The position numbers and the translations under genes were made by a program. From Salipiger mangrovisoli (lineage in GTDB: Bacteria; Pseudomonadota; Alphaproteobacteria; Rhodobacterales; Rhodobacteraceae), in NCBI RefSeq assembly GCF_015223355.1, contig NZ_JADFFK010000024.1, positions 20,839 through 84,838 of the forward strand: a stretch of 64,000 nt of DNA. The letters run 5' to 3'. Under the pieces are notes generated by a model, which did no database searches, was not told the DNA's origin, and worked only from the letters and a program-made list of their open reading frames with translations. This document shows, one piece after another, positions 49,405-57,699 of the stretch. How positions within the stretch are numbered: the stretch's first letter is position 1; every line of letters starts with the position of its first letter.

Positions 49405-51531
49405 ATGCCTGCAATACAAACCACTCCCTCTGTCTTTGATTTCCCCGAATTCGCCTTCACCGCGGCCCTCGGGCCAGGGCTGACCGAGGCAGAATCCCTC
49501 AGCATAGCAAGCGGATTTGCGGTGTCCTCCAATCCTCACGCCTCTGGCGGGGCCTATTTGCAGGCCAATGCAGCGACCTCGCGCGCGGGGGGCATTTTTT
49601 CCGGACCGGCCGGACTTTACGATATAAATCTGAGCTATTTCGATGAAAGCGACGGCATATCATATATCGAAGTCCTGGTGAATGGCGGGGTGGTCGCCGC
49701 ATTCGATTGGGACAGCCCGAGCGGGACCGCCATCGTCACCCGCGCCGCGGCGGCCAGTCACGCGATCGAAGCGCTGGTGCTGGCACCGGGCGACGTGATC
49801 GAACTGCGCGGCGCGCGGGATGGCGGCGAGCCCTTGCGCACCGATGCCATCGAGATCCTGGCCAGTGCCGCCCCGGCGCTTGGCGACAGCTTCGTGATCG
49901 AGGCAGAAGACCTGCAGATCCTCTCGGGGTTCAGCCTTGGTAGCAACGGCGCGGCCTCGGGCGGGCAGACCCTGCAATCGCAGGGCGGCGGCATGGCGCG
50001 CGCCAGCTACACGGTGCAGCAGGCCGGGACCTTTGATCTGACCGTGGGCTATTTCGACGAGACCGACGGGGTCTCGACGTTGCAGGTTCTGGTGAACGGG
50101 GGGATCGTCGCGGATTTCGACTGGGATGCGACCGGCGGCGCGTCCATCGCCAGCACCGCCAGCCGCGCAACGCATCTGATCGAGGGGCTGGAGCTGCACG
50201 CCGGTGACGTGATCCAGCTGGCGGGGCAGGGCGATGGCGGTGAGCCGCTGCGCGTCGACTACCTTGAATTCACCTCGGTTCCGGCATCGCCGCCCGATCT
50301 GTGGTATGTTCGCGATGGGGAACTCCACGTCGCGCTGAACGATGGCAGCGGCACTTTCACCGAGCTGCCCACGGGCATTCTGGACGGCGGCCACCCGAGC
50401 GAAAAGGCCCATTACGCCGTGGACTGGGACGGCGACGGCGATCTCGACTTTCTCGAGGTCGCCTTTCCCGATCCGGCCGCGGCGCTGCCCGACCCGATCC
50501 CCGACGAGCTGGTCTTCAACCTGAGCGCCAAGGTCTACGAGAACGACGGCTCCGGCGGCTTCAGCGAGGCCAGCGCGGTGACCGAGGCCTTTTCGATCCC
50601 GCTCGACGGCGTCTATGGCCGGACCGGCGACGAGCTGCGCTACATTCTCAATTTCGGCGAGGCCGGGGATCTCGACAACGACGGTGACATCGATTTCACC
50701 GCGACCTCGGTGGCCGGCCAGGAGCTGATCCTCTTCCTGAACGACGGCGACGACAGTTTCACCAAGACCGTGGTGCCCTTCCCGCCGGAATTCACCTGGG
50801 GCGAGCTGACCGAGGGCGGGGCGGATGTCTACCTGTCGGACATCAACGGCGACGGGATCCTTGATCTGCTGTTCAGCATCGACTGGGAGTTCAGCAACAC
50901 GCTGATCATGATCTCGGACGGGGCGGGGGGCTATGACGTCACCGGCCTCTACGGGGCCAGCGACGACGGCAACGGCTTGCAGATCCCGGCGGATCTGGAC
51001 GGCGACGGCGATCTCGACGTGCTTTTCGTGGCGGTCAGCGACGGCGGCGGCGTCTATGCCTATCTCAGCGACGGCACCGGGGCGCGGCAGGATGCGGGCG
51101 GCTCTTTCCCGTCGCTGGTGAGCGGCGAACTGAACGGCGTGGGGCTGTTGCAGATCGGCAATTTCGACGGCACGCCGGGGGCGGAGATGATCAGCGCCTC
51201 GATCGACGATCCATCTGTCGGGCTGCCCGCGGGGCTGCGCGTGATCGATTTCGTGCCGGTGGGAAATTCGGTCGACCTGGTACAGGGCTCGCTCGATCCC
51301 GCGATCACCGGGCAGCTGACGGCGCAGGGCGATTTTGACGGCGATGGCGATCTCGACCTGATCCTGACGACCGAAACCGCCGGTCCGGAGAGCCAGGTTT
51401 TCCTGCTGGTCAATGACGGCGCGGGCAATTTCACGCTTGGCGACGCGTTGGTTCCGAGCGTCACGGGGCTGAACCCCTATTCCTTCGCCTACGTGAGCGC
51501 CGGAGAGTTCGGCGACCTTCCGGTGGTCTGA
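49405..51531 (+). CDS. Large FG-GAP/VCBS-type calcium-loop protein with two carbohydrate-binding-like repeats
   Basis: 708 residues. Two similar N-terminal modules (about 13-150 and 160-290, offset 139 residues) carry YFDESDGISYIEVLVNGG and YFDETDGVSTLQVLVNGG, and resemble beta-sandwich carbohydrate-binding domains (CBM6/35-like). The rest has at least five acidic loops of DxDGDGDLDF type (for example DWDGDGDLDF, DLDNDGDIDF, DFDGDGDLDL), typical of FG-GAP/VCBS beta-propellers that bind calcium. There is no N-terminal signal peptide; secretion by a type I system is possible but no RTX nonapeptides or secretion signal are plain. The promoter region is notably AT-rich. GCGGAGG lies before the ATG. 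Function: probably surface or extracellular adhesion to a glycan; inferred. Confidence 0.75.
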   Translation: MPAIQTTPSVFDFPEFAFTAALGPGLTEAESLSIASGFAVSSNPHASGGAYLQANAATSRAGGIFSGPAGLYDINLSYFDESDGISYIEVLVNGGVVAAFDWDSPSGTAIVTRAAAASHAIEALVLAPGDVIELRGARDGGEPLRTDAIEILASAAPALGDSFVIEAEDLQILSGFSLGSNGAASGGQTLQSQGGGMARASYTVQQAGTFDLTVGYFDETDGVSTLQVLVNGGIVADFDWDATGGASIASTASRATHLIEGLELHAGDVIQLAGQGDGGEPLRVDYLEFTSVPASPPDLWYVRDGELHVALNDGSGTFTELPTGILDGGHPSEKAHYAVDWDGDGDLDFLEVAFPDPAAALPDPIPDELVFNLSAKVYENDGSGGFSEASAVTEAFSIPLDGVYGRTGDELRYILNFGEAGDLDNDGDIDFTATSVAGQELILFLNDGDDSFTKTVVPFPPEFTWGELTEGGADVYLSDINGDGILDLLFSIDWEFSNTLIMISDGAGGYDVTGLYGASDDGNGLQIPADLDGDGDLDVLFVAVSDGGGVYAYLSDGTGARQDAGGSFPSLVSGELNGVGLLQIGNFDGTPGAEMISASIDDPSVGLPAGLRVIDFVPVGNSVDLVQGSLDPAITGQLTAQGDFDGDGDLDLILTTETAGPESQVFLLVNDGAGNFTLGDALVPSVTGLNPYSFAYVSAGEFGDLPVV

Positions 51532-51600
51532 GACGGGTTGCGGGGGCCCGGTTGCGGAACCGGGCACCACGCGGGGACGGGGGCACCGCACCCCCGGTTG

Positions 51601-51633
51601 CCGGCCGCGCCAAGGCGCGGCCGGTATTCTTTT
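51601..51633 (+). terminator. Terminator of the FG-GAP gene
   Basis: Perfect 11-bp stem CCGGCCGCGCC (51601-51611) and GGCGCGGCCGG (51614-51624) with a two-base loop, followed by TATTCTTTT. Two further hairpins lie just upstream (around 51547 and 51585). All sit in the 124-base gap between convergent genes. Confidence 0.8.
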
Positions 51634-51655
51634 GCGCCGGGGCGCAGGGCGGCTG

Positions 51656-52891
51656 TCAGCCCTGCCGCGTGGCGGCGAAACGGTCGAAGAGATCCGCCGC
51701 CCCCATCTGCCCGCCCTTGAGCATCACCCGCATCCGGTCGCGGCGCGGGTCTGCGTGGCTGGCGGCGCAGATGCAGACGCCGGGGCCGAGGCTGCGCTCG
51801 TAGGCCAAAGCGCCGAAGCCGAGGCGCACGCAGATGCGGCTCGAGGTGTCGCCCCCTGCAAGGCCGAGGTAGCCGACCTCGGCGCGCTCCAGCACGTCGG
51901 CGACGAAATCGGCGCAGCGGTCGGCCAGCGCGTCCGGGGACAGCCCGTAGTCGGCCTCGGGCAGCAGGTGCACGAGCGTCGGGGTGCCGCCGCGCAGCCG
52001 CTCGGCGGCGGGCTCGATGAGCGTGCCTTGCCGCAGTGCCTCGGGGGACAGGGCAAGCGGGGTATAGGCGCGGGCCGCCGCGACCTGCGCGGCGGTGGTG
52101 GACGAGCGGCTGCCGGCGAAGAGCAGCAGGTTGCGGGACGCCGGGGCGGGGCAGGGGGGCTCGGGCCGCGCGTCTTCCGCGCCCGCGCCGAGGATCTCGG
52201 CCACCGAGCTGGCCCCGATCAGCAGCTGCCGCCCGCCGGCAAGGCGCAGCGCCTCGGCGATGCGCGGCAGCTCCTCGGGGCGGGTGACGTCGATCAGCGC
52301 GGGACCCCTGCGCAGGGTGTCGGCCACCGCCTGTGGATCGCCCAAGTCGGGGAACGCGACGAGCGCCAGCCGCTCCAGCCCCTGCGCGGCGAGGTGCAGG
52401 CGCAGGTCGGCCTCCTGCATGGGGGTGACGGGGTGGCGGCGCATCACCGGGTGGCGGTCGATGCGATGGGTCGCGCCGTCGGGGCCGCGGGCGAAGAGCG
52501 TGCCGAAGGCGCAAATGCGCCCGAGGCTGGGCTGACCGCCGATCACCGCCACCACCTCGGGCGCGAAGCGGGCGATCAGCGCCTGCGCCGCCGCGCCGAT
52601 GGAGCCGACATGCGGCGCGGAATCGAAGGTCGAGCAGACCTTGAGGTGCAGCACCTGCGGGTCTTCGGCGGCGATGCGCGGCCAGAGCGCGGCGATCTCG
52701 GCCCGCGCCCGCGCGGGCGGCAGCGAGCGCAGGTCGGTGGGCAGGCCAAGTACATCGAGCCCGCGGCTTTCGGCATCGCCGACCACCATGCGTGCGCGCA
52801 GCCCGGCGCGGGCATAGGTGGCAAGGCTGTCCGAGGCACCGGTGAAATCGTCACCGACGAAGACGATGCCCGGTCCGGGTCCGGCGCCCAT
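51656..52891 (-). CDS. Four-carbon/sugar-acid kinase family protein (DUF1537, OtnK/OiaK-like)
   Basis: 411-residue ATP-dependent kinase of the DUF1537 family, which phosphorylates threonate, erythronate, 3-oxo-isoapionate and related acids. Motifs in order: GDDFTGASD (residues 13-21) in the N-terminal substrate domain, KVCSTFDSAP, HPVTPMQEADL, then the nucleotide domain with LLFAGSRSSTTAAQ, LAGGDTSSRI and LKGGQMGAADLF. It is the last gene of the operon, one base after the RuBisCO-like gene. In known apionate pathways a DUF1537 kinase makes the phosphate that a RuBisCO-like protein then processes, so the same order is likely here. Confidence 0.88.
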   Translation of the reverse strand: MGAGPGPGIVFVGDDFTGASDSLATYARAGLRARMVVGDAESRGLDVLGLPTDLRSLPPARARAEIAALWPRIAAEDPQVLHLKVCSTFDSAPHVGSIGAAAQALIARFAPEVVAVIGGQPSLGRICAFGTLFARGPDGATHRIDRHPVMRRHPVTPMQEADLRLHLAAQGLERLALVAFPDLGDPQAVADTLRRGPALIDVTRPEELPRIAEALRLAGGRQLLIGASSVAEILGAGAEDARPEPPCPAPASRNLLLFAGSRSSTTAAQVAAARAYTPLALSPEALRQGTLIEPAAERLRGGTPTLVHLLPEADYGLSPDALADRCADFVADVLERAEVGYLGLAGGDTSSRICVRLGFGALAYERSLGPGVCICAASHADPRRDRMRVMLKGGQMGAADLFDRFAATRQG

Positions 52892-52892
52892 C

Positions 52893-54158
52893 TCAGCGCT
52901 TTCCGAAGAAGTCGAGCGCCGCGACCAGAGCCGGGCGGGTCGATGCGCCCTCGGCCAGCGTGCCCCCCTCTTGCAGCACCGCGTAGGCCTCGCGCAGCGA
53001 GGCGATGCCCGCCGCCGGTCCCTGCGGGTGGGCGAGGATGCCGCCGCCGCACATGAACATCAGGTCGGGCGATTGCGCCGCGTCGAGCGTCTGCGGCAGG
53101 GTGCCGGCCCATTGGCCCGAGGAGAAGGCGGGCATCACGCGATCATCCGGGCCGCCGGTGCAGAGCGGCGCGAGACAGGCGCGGGCGGCCTCGGTGACCT
53201 CCTCGGCGGTGTCGATGAACTTGCCGCCGATGCCATGCACATGCATGTGGTCGATCCCGGCGAGCCGGTAGAGCGCGTGGTAGGCCTGAAAGCCCATGCC
53301 GAGCAGCGGGTGGCGGCTCATCGCGCCGAAGCCGTTGCGGTGCGCGTGGATGGCGAGCGGCGTGTGGGCGCGCAGGCTTTCCATGCCCGACAGGCCGCAC
53401 CAGTTGAGGCTGGCCATGACGCACGACCCGCCCTCGGCCGCCACCAGATCGGCATGGCGGCGCATGGCGTCGGTCTCGTCGGTGATGTTGAAGGCCATCA
53501 TCACCTTGCGCCCGGTCTTGTCCTGCCACTTGCGGATCACCGCCATGACGGCGGGCACGCGCAATTCCAGCGGCGCGATGTCGGGGTCGGCGCAGATCTC
53601 GTCATCCTTGATGAAATCCACCCCGGCGGCGCAGAGCTGATCCACGAGCGCGGCGATCTGCTCGGGGCGCATGCCGACGTTGGGCTTGATGATCGTGCCG
53701 AAGATCGGCGTGCCCTGAACGCCGAGGCTGTCGCGGGTGCCCGCGATGCCCTGCGCCGGCATGTGGTAGCGGGCGCGGTAGGCGGCGGGGATTTCCAGCG
53801 ACAGCAGCTTGAGCCCGGTGATCTCGCCGATGTCGTAGAGGTTGCCCGAGACCGTCGCCGCCAGCGTCGGCAGGTTCCGCCCGATGTTGGCCGCGGGGTA
53901 GGCGATGCGCACCCGTGCCCGGCGGTAGGGGCCGGAGGGCTGCTTGCGGGCGACATAGGCTGAATGCAGCGTGGGGCTCTCCACGCTGTCCAGCTCCTCG
54001 ATCGAGAGCACCTCGGCGGCGGCGCGGGCGCGCAGCTCGTCGGTTTCCCCGGCGACGCGCACGAAGGTGCCCGAGCTTTGCTCGCCCGCCATCATCGCCG
54101 CCACCTCGGCCAGCGGGTAGGGGGTTTCCAGCAGGTAGTCGGCGATGATCCGGTCCAT
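52893..54158 (-). CDS. RuBisCO-like protein (RLP, large-subunit type)
   Basis: 421-residue member of the RuBisCO large-chain superfamily. Active-site residues are largely kept: K158 (IIKPN), the carbamylation lysine and metal acids K184-D185-D186-E187, H271 (HAHRNG), loop-6 lysine K313 (GGKF), S346-S347-G348 (AFSSGQW), and the Gly run after MFMC at 371. The N-terminal domain is unlike true CO2-fixing form I/II proteins, and the small subunit is absent, so fixation of CO2 is unlikely. Start ATG 54158 gives the full domain. In an operon with a TRAP transporter and a DUF1537 kinase, a transcarboxylase/hydrolase or decarboxylase role on a phosphorylated sugar acid is the leading idea. Confidence 0.9.
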   Translation of the reverse strand: MDRIIADYLLETPYPLAEVAAMMAGEQSSGTFVRVAGETDELRARAAAEVLSIEELDSVESPTLHSAYVARKQPSGPYRRARVRIAYPAANIGRNLPTLAATVSGNLYDIGEITGLKLLSLEIPAAYRARYHMPAQGIAGTRDSLGVQGTPIFGTIIKPNVGMRPEQIAALVDQLCAAGVDFIKDDEICADPDIAPLELRVPAVMAVIRKWQDKTGRKVMMAFNITDETDAMRRHADLVAAEGGSCVMASLNWCGLSGMESLRAHTPLAIHAHRNGFGAMSRHPLLGMGFQAYHALYRLAGIDHMHVHGIGGKFIDTAEEVTEAARACLAPLCTGGPDDRVMPAFSSGQWAGTLPQTLDAAQSPDLMFMCGGGILAHPQGPAAGIASLREAYAVLQEGGTLAEGASTRPALVAALDFFGKR

Positions 54159-54166
54159 GCGTTGCC

Positions 54167-54706
54167 TCAGAGCTTGCTGAGATCCGGGAAGGGGCGCACC
54201 GGGTCCGAGCCGTCCCATCCCTCCGAGGCCGCGCGGATCATGTCGAACATGGTGCCCTTGGGCCCGAGAACCTCGGAGAGCTCGATGCAGGTGCCCGGGT
54301 GATGCTCCTCGGCGAAATAGGCGAAGCGGCCGTTCTGGCCGACGCAGCCCGACATCTTCAGGGTGAAGCCGCGGTCGAGCATCATCTGGAGGTCGGCGTC
54401 GTACTGCTTGGTCCAGAAGGCCACGTGCTGCAGGCCGCGCAGGCCTTTCTGCATGTAGTCGCGGTACATCGAGGGCACGTCGTTGCGGGTCTGGATCAGC
54501 TCGACCTGCATCTCGCCGGAGTTGGCCAGCGCCACGGAGTTGTGCGGCTGGTAGCTCTGGCCGTCGTAGAGATACTCCTCGATCGGCACCTGCGGATTGT
54601 AGAACCACGGGCCGACGCCCATGGTCTCGGACCAGTATTTCATGCCCGCCTCGATGTCGTCGACGACGTAGCCGAGCTGGCGGATGGGGCCAAGAAGGGT
54701 GCTCAT
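54167..54706 (-). CDS. VOC family protein in the RuBisCO-like operon
   Basis: 179-residue glyoxalase-fold protein. The metal-side motif is IRQLGYVVDDIEAGMKYWSETMG with no histidine in the usual first position; a later pair is GLQHVAFWTKQYDADLQ (His) and HHPGTCIELSEV (His/Glu). Distinct from the VOC protein at 18.6 kb. It lies between the TRAP large permease and the RLP gene and is codirectional with both. It may be an epimerase, isomerase or lyase for the same substrate. It is not part of the published apionate sets I know. Confidence 0.8.
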   Translation of the reverse strand: MSTLLGPIRQLGYVVDDIEAGMKYWSETMGVGPWFYNPQVPIEEYLYDGQSYQPHNSVALANSGEMQVELIQTRNDVPSMYRDYMQKGLRGLQHVAFWTKQYDADLQMMLDRGFTLKMSGCVGQNGRFAYFAEEHHPGTCIELSEVLGPKGTMFDMIRAASEGWDGSDPVRPFPDLSKL

Positions 54707-54714
54707 GGGGAACC

Positions 54715-55992
54715 TCAGTTCATCAGGATTTGGGGGAGCCACGTGGACAGCGCCGGCACGGCGGAGACCACGAGCAGGGACAGGAGCAGCGGGATGAAGA
54801 AGGGCATCACCCCGGCGATCACCTGGGTGATCGGCATGCGCGCGATGATCGAGATCATGTAGAGGCTCATGCCCACCGGCGGCGTCAGCAGGCCGATCAT
54901 CAGGTTCAGCACGAAGACGATGCCGAGCTGCAGCGGATCGACCCCGGCGGCGGTGAGCGCGGGCGCCACGATCGGCGCGATGATCAGGATCGCCGCGATG
55001 CTTTCCAGCGCCATGCCGACGACCAGCAGCAGGATGTTCACCAGGAAGAGCAGCACCAGCGGGTTCTCCGACACGCCAAGCAGCAGCGCCGAGACCTTCA
55101 TCGGCACCTGGTCGAGCGTCAGCACCCAGGCGAAGAGCGCGGCGGTGGCGACGACGAAGAGGATGTTGGCGCTGGCCTCGACGGTCTCGCGCAGGGCGCC
55201 CACCACGGCGCGTCCGGTGAGGCTGCGGTAGATGGCAAAGCCGATGAAGAGCGCGTAGGCGACGGTGACGCCGGCGACCTCGGTGGGGCCGAAATAGCCG
55301 CTCATCAGCCCGCCGATCAGCAGCACCGGGGCCATCAGCGCGGGGAAGGAGATCACCGCCTTCTGGGCGATTTCGCGCGGTTTCGCGCTGACCTCGTCGC
55401 GGGGCAGCCCCTTGACGCGGGCCATGATCGCCACCTGCGCCATCAGCAGCGCGGTCAGCAGCAGCGCCGGGATGATGCCCGCCAGCAGCAGCTTCACCGC
55501 CGAGACGTTGGCGACCGAGGCATAGATGATGATCGGGATCGAGGGCGGGAAGATCGGGCCGATGGTGGCGGCGGCGACGGTGAGACCGGCGGCGAACTCC
55601 TTGCGGTAGCCCTGCGCGGTCATCTGGTTGATCTGGATCGCGCCGAGCGCGCCGATGTCGGCCAGCGCCGCGCCCGAGACGCCGGAGAAGATCAGCGAGA
55701 CGAAGACGCTGACCTGCGCCACCGCGCCGCGGATGCGGCCGAAGAGCATGCGCACGAGGTCGAAGAGATGGGTCGTCACGCCCGTCGCGTTGAGCAGCGC
55801 GGCGGCGAAGATGAACAGCGGCACGGCCAGCAGCGGCGAGCTGTCGAGCGCGTTCAGGCTGCGCTGCGCCAGCACCGAGACCGGCAGGCCCTCCATCACG
55901 ATGACCACGGCGGCGGACAGGCCCAGGCACACGGCGATCGGCGCGCCGAGTGCAAGCAGCACGGCGAAAAGGCTCAGGAGGATCAGGCTCAT
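54715..55992 (-). CDS. TRAP transporter large permease (DctM)
   Basis: 425-residue membrane protein with about 12 hydrophobic segments. DctM motifs: FSGVSGAALADIGALGAIQI, PIFPPSIPIIIYA, then LLTPPVGMSLYMIS near the C-terminus. It is coupled to dctQ by ATGA. With dctP and dctQ it completes a sodium-driven TRAP importer whose ligand is inferred to be a sugar acid from the downstream enzymes. Confidence 0.95.
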   Translation of the reverse strand: MSLILLSLFAVLLALGAPIAVCLGLSAAVVIVMEGLPVSVLAQRSLNALDSSPLLAVPLFIFAAALLNATGVTTHLFDLVRMLFGRIRGAVAQVSVFVSLIFSGVSGAALADIGALGAIQINQMTAQGYRKEFAAGLTVAAATIGPIFPPSIPIIIYASVANVSAVKLLLAGIIPALLLTALLMAQVAIMARVKGLPRDEVSAKPREIAQKAVISFPALMAPVLLIGGLMSGYFGPTEVAGVTVAYALFIGFAIYRSLTGRAVVGALRETVEASANILFVVATAALFAWVLTLDQVPMKVSALLLGVSENPLVLLFLVNILLLVVGMALESIAAILIIAPIVAPALTAAGVDPLQLGIVFVLNLMIGLLTPPVGMSLYMISIIARMPITQVIAGVMPFFIPLLLSLLVVSAVPALSTWLPQILMN

Positions 55993-56534
55993 GTGGGTTG
56001 TCCGGTCTCGTCGCGGTGGTCGTGGAAGGCGGCGCTGGGGTCGCGGCGGCGCAGGGCGCCACAGACGCGGTGCAGCGCGACGGCGCAGAGGAAGAGGCTG
56101 CCGGTCAGCGCGAGGCTGTAATAGACCCAGTTCGGCACGCGCAGCGCCGGGGTCAGGAACTTGCCGGCGCGGGGCAGGAACTCGGCAAAGCTCCAGAGCA
56201 TCAGCGCGGCGAAGGCGAGGGTCGCCAGGTCAGCCAGCAGGATCATGAACTGGCGCGGTTTCGGTTTCGCCATGTCGGGCAGCATGGTCACCGCGACCAT
56301 CACCTGCCGTCCGGCCAGCGCCGGGATCGTGACGAAGACCATGCCGATGCAGGCAAAGCGCGCCAGCTCGTCGGCCCAGGGCAGCCCGAGGTCCATGAAG
56401 TTGCGCGCCGCCACCTGCAGCACCACCAGCACGGCCATCAGCGCCAGCAGCGCCATGCCGAGCCAGACGCCCGCATCGGTGAGCCGCGCGAGGATCGCGC
56501 GGCTCTTGGGTACATCGGGGGACGTGCCCGGCAT
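55989..56534 (-). CDS. TRAP transporter small permease (DctQ)
   Basis: 181-residue membrane protein with four helices. The conserved middle region is NFMDLGLPWADELARFACIGMVFVTI, as in DctQ. It shares one base with the dctP stop (TGATG) and four with the dctM start, so all three TRAP subunits are translationally coupled. Confidence 0.93.
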   Translation of the reverse strand: MPGTSPDVPKSRAILARLTDAGVWLGMALLALMAVLVVLQVAARNFMDLGLPWADELARFACIGMVFVTIPALAGRQVMVAVTMLPDMAKPKPRQFMILLADLATLAFAALMLWSFAEFLPRAGKFLTPALRVPNWVYYSLALTGSLFLCAVALHRVCGALRRRDPSAAFHDHRDETGQPT

Positions 56535-57547
56535 CAGGCGACCGCCGCGATCTTGGCGTAGAGATCGCCGTATTCGCCGCCGAAGCGCTCCTCGACCAGC
56601 TTGGAGACCGAGGCGCGGAAGGCCTCGAGGTCGAGCCCGTCGGCCTCGCCGATCACCGTCATGCCGAGGTCGCGCAGCTTCTGCGTCTCGGATTCCTCGT
56701 TGTCGAGGATCGCCTTGGTGGCCTTCTCGCGGGTCTGCAGCGCGGCTTCACGCACCGCGTCCTGCTCGGTGCCGGACATGCCCTGCCAGGTGTCCTCGTT
56801 CATCACGACGACCTCGGCGTTCGACATGTGGCCGGTCAGCATGAGATGCGACTGCACCTCGTAGAGCTTGACGTTGAGCACCACGTTGACCGGGTTCTCC
56901 TGCCCCTGCACGACGCCGGTGGCCAGCGCGGTCGGCACCTCGGACCAGTCGACCGGCACGGCGACGGCGCCCATGCCCTCGACGGCGGTGGTGTAGATCG
57001 GGAAGGGCACGGCGCGGATCTTCACGCCCGCGAGGTCCTCGGGGGACATCACGGCCTTGTTGCAGGTCAGGTTCCGGCGGCCGAAGTAATGCGCGTAGAT
57101 GACGCGGACGTTGGCGGCGGCGATCAGCCCCTCGTTCAGCTCCTGCATCACCGGGCCGTCGACGTCGGTCACCTTCATCAGGTGGTCCACGTCACGGTAG
57201 AGATAGGGCGTGTCGAGCGCGGCGAAGGGCTGGTAGAGCGAGCCGAGCGCACCGGCGGTATTGTGCGAGAAGGCGATGGTGCCGAGCGAGACCGCCTCGG
57301 CCAGCTCCTGCAGCTTGCCCAGCTGGCTGTTGGGGAAGACCTGCACTGCGATGTCCCCGCCCGAGGTCTGGCCGAGCGCCTCGGCGAACCAGTCGGCCTG
57401 CGCGCCGGCGACCGAGGCGACCTCGTTGTTGTGACCGTAGCGCAGGGTGGTGGCGGCGAAGGCCGGGCGCGCGATGAACGGCGCGGCCAGCGCACCGGCG
57501 CCGGTGAGCAGCAGGCTGCGGCGCGTGAGTCCCTTGGGGGTCTGCAT
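56534..57547 (-). CDS. TRAP transporter solute receptor (DctP)
   Basis: 337-residue periplasmic receptor, first gene of the operon. It has a leader with two adjacent arginines (TRRSLLLTGAGALAAPFIARPAFA), which may be a twin-arginine export signal. The family segments are LRYGHNNEVASVAGAQADWFAEAL and the ligand-arginine region DLAGVKIRAVPFPIYTTAVEGMGA. GGGAGGAGA lies before the ATG. Ligand unknown; a sugar acid is inferred from the operon. Confidence 0.92.
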   Translation of the reverse strand: MQTPKGLTRRSLLLTGAGALAAPFIARPAFAATTLRYGHNNEVASVAGAQADWFAEALGQTSGGDIAVQVFPNSQLGKLQELAEAVSLGTIAFSHNTAGALGSLYQPFAALDTPYLYRDVDHLMKVTDVDGPVMQELNEGLIAAANVRVIYAHYFGRRNLTCNKAVMSPEDLAGVKIRAVPFPIYTTAVEGMGAVAVPVDWSEVPTALATGVVQGQENPVNVVLNVKLYEVQSHLMLTGHMSNAEVVVMNEDTWQGMSGTEQDAVREAALQTREKATKAILDNEESETQKLRDLGMTVIGEADGLDLEAFRASVSKLVEERFGGEYGDLYAKIAAVA

Positions 57548-57699
57548 CTGATCTCCTCCCTAGAAATTTGATGCGTTTTGATGTGCGATTTTCGAAGTTT
57601 TCCGCGACATATGCGGTAAATCGTGGGTCTTGACGAAAGCTACTGTTTCAGAGCAGCATTCGTCAAAGCAAATATAATGATGGGTTTTGAGGTGTCCTG
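57548..57699. promoter_or_regulatory. Divergent operator region, TRAP-RLP operon / lacI-type gene
   Basis: Contains TTGACGAA (57630-57637) with its exact inverted copy TTCGTCAA (57659-57666), a direct repeat of TTTGATG near 57569 and 57579, and a short dyad CCGC...GCGG around 57602-57616. Any of these could bind the LacI-type protein; the 8-bp inverted pair is the strongest. Confidence 0.5.

Noticed and set aside
52893..54158. CO2-fixing RuBisCO
   Set aside because: N-terminal part unlike forms I-III, no small subunit, no phosphoribulokinase, and operon context of a TRAP importer and sugar-acid kinase; a RuBisCO-like protein fits better.
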